33,321 nt of DNA from Xenococcus sp039190385 (lineage in GTDB: Bacteria > Cyanobacteriota > Cyanobacteriia > Cyanobacteriales > Xenococcaceae): assembly GCA_039190385.1 (NCBI GenBank), contig JBCCYD010000012.1, positions 1 to 33,321 on the forward strand. Reading direction: 5' to 3'. This document shows positions 32,019 through 33,321 of this stretch, piece after piece. Every line of letters starts with the position of its first letter. Within the stretch, counting starts at the first letter, position 1. Under the pieces are notes generated by a model. The model saw nothing but the letters and a program-made list of their open reading frames with translations. It was not told the origin of the DNA and ran no database searches. The translations under genes and the position numbers were made by a program.

Positions 32019-33321
32019 ATGAATCTTGCTGTTGCCTCAACTATTCTGAGCCAAGAAGAAGCTGTTGATATTCTTGATTCTGTGATTAAGCAATCTCAGG
32101 CGGAAGATGTCTTTGTGAGTCTCAGTAGCCAAGAATCTGCTTTAAGCCGCTTTTCGGAAAACCAAATTAGTCAAAATATTCAGAAAAATAAGTTTAGCCT
32201 CACGATCACTAGCTACTTTGGTAAGCGGAGTGCTTCAGCTTCGACTACAGAATTAGACCCAACTGCGATCGCGGATACCCTACGTCGTTGTGAAGATTTA
32301 GCTCGTTTCGCTCCAGAAGATCCTGAATGGGTCGAATTATTGCCAGCCCAAAGTTACGAATTACGGCAACCAGCTTTTGACTTGGCAACAGCGGAGTTGG
32401 CTCCTTTAGCTAGAGGAGAAATAGTTCAACAAGTTTGTGAGCTAGCAGTTAAGGCGGATGTTGCAGGCTCGGGAACCTTTAGTACCAATGTTTCTTTGCA
32501 AGCGATCGCGAATTCTGCGGGCTTAAGGGGATGCGATCGCAATACTCGCGCTGATTTTAGTTTTACTGCTCGCCAAGATAATGGTTCAAGTTGGGGACAG
32601 CTCACAGCTTGGGGCGTTGAGCAATTACCTATTATTAGTAAGACAGAAAAAATTATTACCAAAGCGATCGCCTCTCGCAATCCCCAAGAAGTTGCCCCAG
32701 GTGACTATACCGTTATCTTTGAGCCGAACGCAATGGCAGCTTTATTGCCTTGGGTGATTTGGAATATGGATGCAAGAGCTGCCGATGAAGGGCGTTCTTT
32801 TATGTCGCGGACAGATGATACTGGACAGCCGATGGGAAACCGAGTTGGCGAAAATTTATTTAGTTCTTTAGTGCAAGTACAACGCGATCCCAATCATCCT
32901 CTTTTGCAGTCTGGGAGATTTTTCGGAAACGGTTTAGGGAATAGTTATTTGGATATTATCAAAGATGGTATTCCTCAAACTTTATCCTATAGCCGCTATT
33001 GGGCGCAGCAACAGGGTAAAGAACCTAGCGGAGCCATGTCTCCTATCGTCATGACTGGTGGGGAGCAGGGAATAGAAAATTTAATTGCGAGCACAGAAAG
33101 AGGCATTCTAGTAACTCGTGCTTGGTATGTTCGTTATGTTAATCCGCGTACTCTCGAAGTTACAGGTATGACGAGAGATGGTACCTTTTGGATTGAATCG
33201 GGGAAAATTGCCTATCCAATTAAAAATATGCGTTTTAACCAAAGTTTACCTGAAATGTTGAACAATATTGAGGCAGTGGGTGTTAGTAAACGTTGTGGCA
33301 ACAGTGTGATTCCTGCCTGTA
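32019..33321 (+). CDS. PmbA/TldE-like metalloprotease-family protein, 3' end outside window
   Basis: The frame runs open from ATG 32019 to the right edge (434 codons). Conserved parts are SALSRFSENQISQNIQKN, DLARFAPEDPEWVELLPAQ, the GNRVGENLFSS region and the C-terminal GMTRDGTFWIESGKIAYPIKNMRFNQSLPEML. TldD carries an HExxxH zinc site. No such motif is seen here, which suits the PmbA/TldE partner that forms the TldD-TldE peptide protease. Its start codon is directly preceded by the TTACTCA heptamer array, so there is no Shine-Dalgarno sequence; initiation may be leaderless-like or the true start may be internal. Confidence 0.88.
   Translation, partial: MNLAVASTILSQEEAVDILDSVIKQSQAEDVFVSLSSQESALSRFSENQISQNIQKNKFSLTITSYFGKRSASASTTELDPTAIADTLRRCEDLARFAPEDPEWVELLPAQSYELRQPAFDLATAELAPLARGEIVQQVCELAVKADVAGSGTFSTNVSLQAIANSAGLRGCDRNTRADFSFTARQDNGSSWGQLTAWGVEQLPIISKTEKIITKAIASRNPQEVAPGDYTVIFEPNAMAALLPWVIWNMDARAADEGRSFMSRTDDTGQPMGNRVGENLFSSLVQVQRDPNHPLLQSGRFFGNGLGNSYLDIIKDGIPQTLSYSRYWAQQQGKEPSGAMSPIVMTGGEQGIENLIASTERGILVTRAWYVRYVNPRTLEVTGMTRDGTFWIESGKIAYPIKNMRFNQSLPEMLNNIEAVGVSKRCGNSVIPAC

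Overview
This window is chromosomal DNA of a cyanobacterium. The evidence is frequent HIP1 octamers (GCGATCGC), the minCDE set, nblA, high-light-inducible proteins, a CrtW carotenoid ketolase, a helical carotenoid protein, the ndhC-ndhK-ndhJ operon and a separate ndhD, plus heptameric tandem repeats (CAGTTAT, TAAGTAA, TTACTCA types) typical of cyanobacterial intergenic DNA. The sequence is AT-rich. A unicellular or baeocystous lineage (Chroococcales or Pleurocapsales) is plausible, but I cannot fix the genus.

Layout. (1) 1-2.3 kb: an IS5-like DDE transposase cut by the left edge, then an exported trypsin-like protease on the minus strand. (2) 2.4-5.6 kb: the minC-minD-minE division-site operon, an A-type Fe-S carrier and a small TPR protein. 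(3) 5.8-19.8 kb: a long neighbourhood dominated by photoprotection and redox genes. It holds nblA, a MarC membrane protein, a rhodanese-like protein without its active-site Cys, DoxX, a secreted FAS1 protein, a PlsC-like acyltransferase next to crtW, three tandem near-identical 47-residue HLIPs, an OvoA-like sulfoxide synthase with EgtD (ergothioneine), a ClpC-type unfoldase lacking the middle domain, an atypical SDR, and a helical carotenoid protein. (4) 19.9-23.7 kb: a close-spaced row of MATE transporter, UbiA-like prenyltransferase homologue and NdhD. (5) 23.7-27.5 kb: an accessory cassette of a Trypco1 protein and a trypsin-STAND NTPase-TPR protein, bracketed by palindromic repeats of one shared family. 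(6) 27.5-29.6 kb: minus-strand Uma2 nuclease, a protein with two T2SSE_N/MshEN-like repeats, and an OmpR-type response regulator. (7) 30.0-33.3 kb: a small conserved cyanobacterial protein, ndhC-ndhK-ndhJ, and a PmbA/TldE-like gene running off the right edge.

Regulation visible in the sequence. A perfect HLR1-type RpaB site (TTTACATT-N2-GTTACAAT) lies upstream of the helical carotenoid protein gene, and a near match lies upstream of nblA. The FAS1 gene and the HLIP array, 2.8 kb apart, share an almost identical upstream region (a perfect TATAAT box plus a conserved distal block) although their coding regions are unrelated. This suggests one stress regulon. CrtW could supply keto-carotenoids to the helical carotenoid protein, while HLIPs, ergothioneine, DoxX/rhodanese and the ClpC variant would deal with light and oxidative damage.

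The best candidates for something new are the Trypco1/trypsin-STAND cassette, the shared FAS1/HLIP promoter, and the middle-domain-less ClpC. All functional statements rest on reading the sequence and recalling family features; no database search was run.
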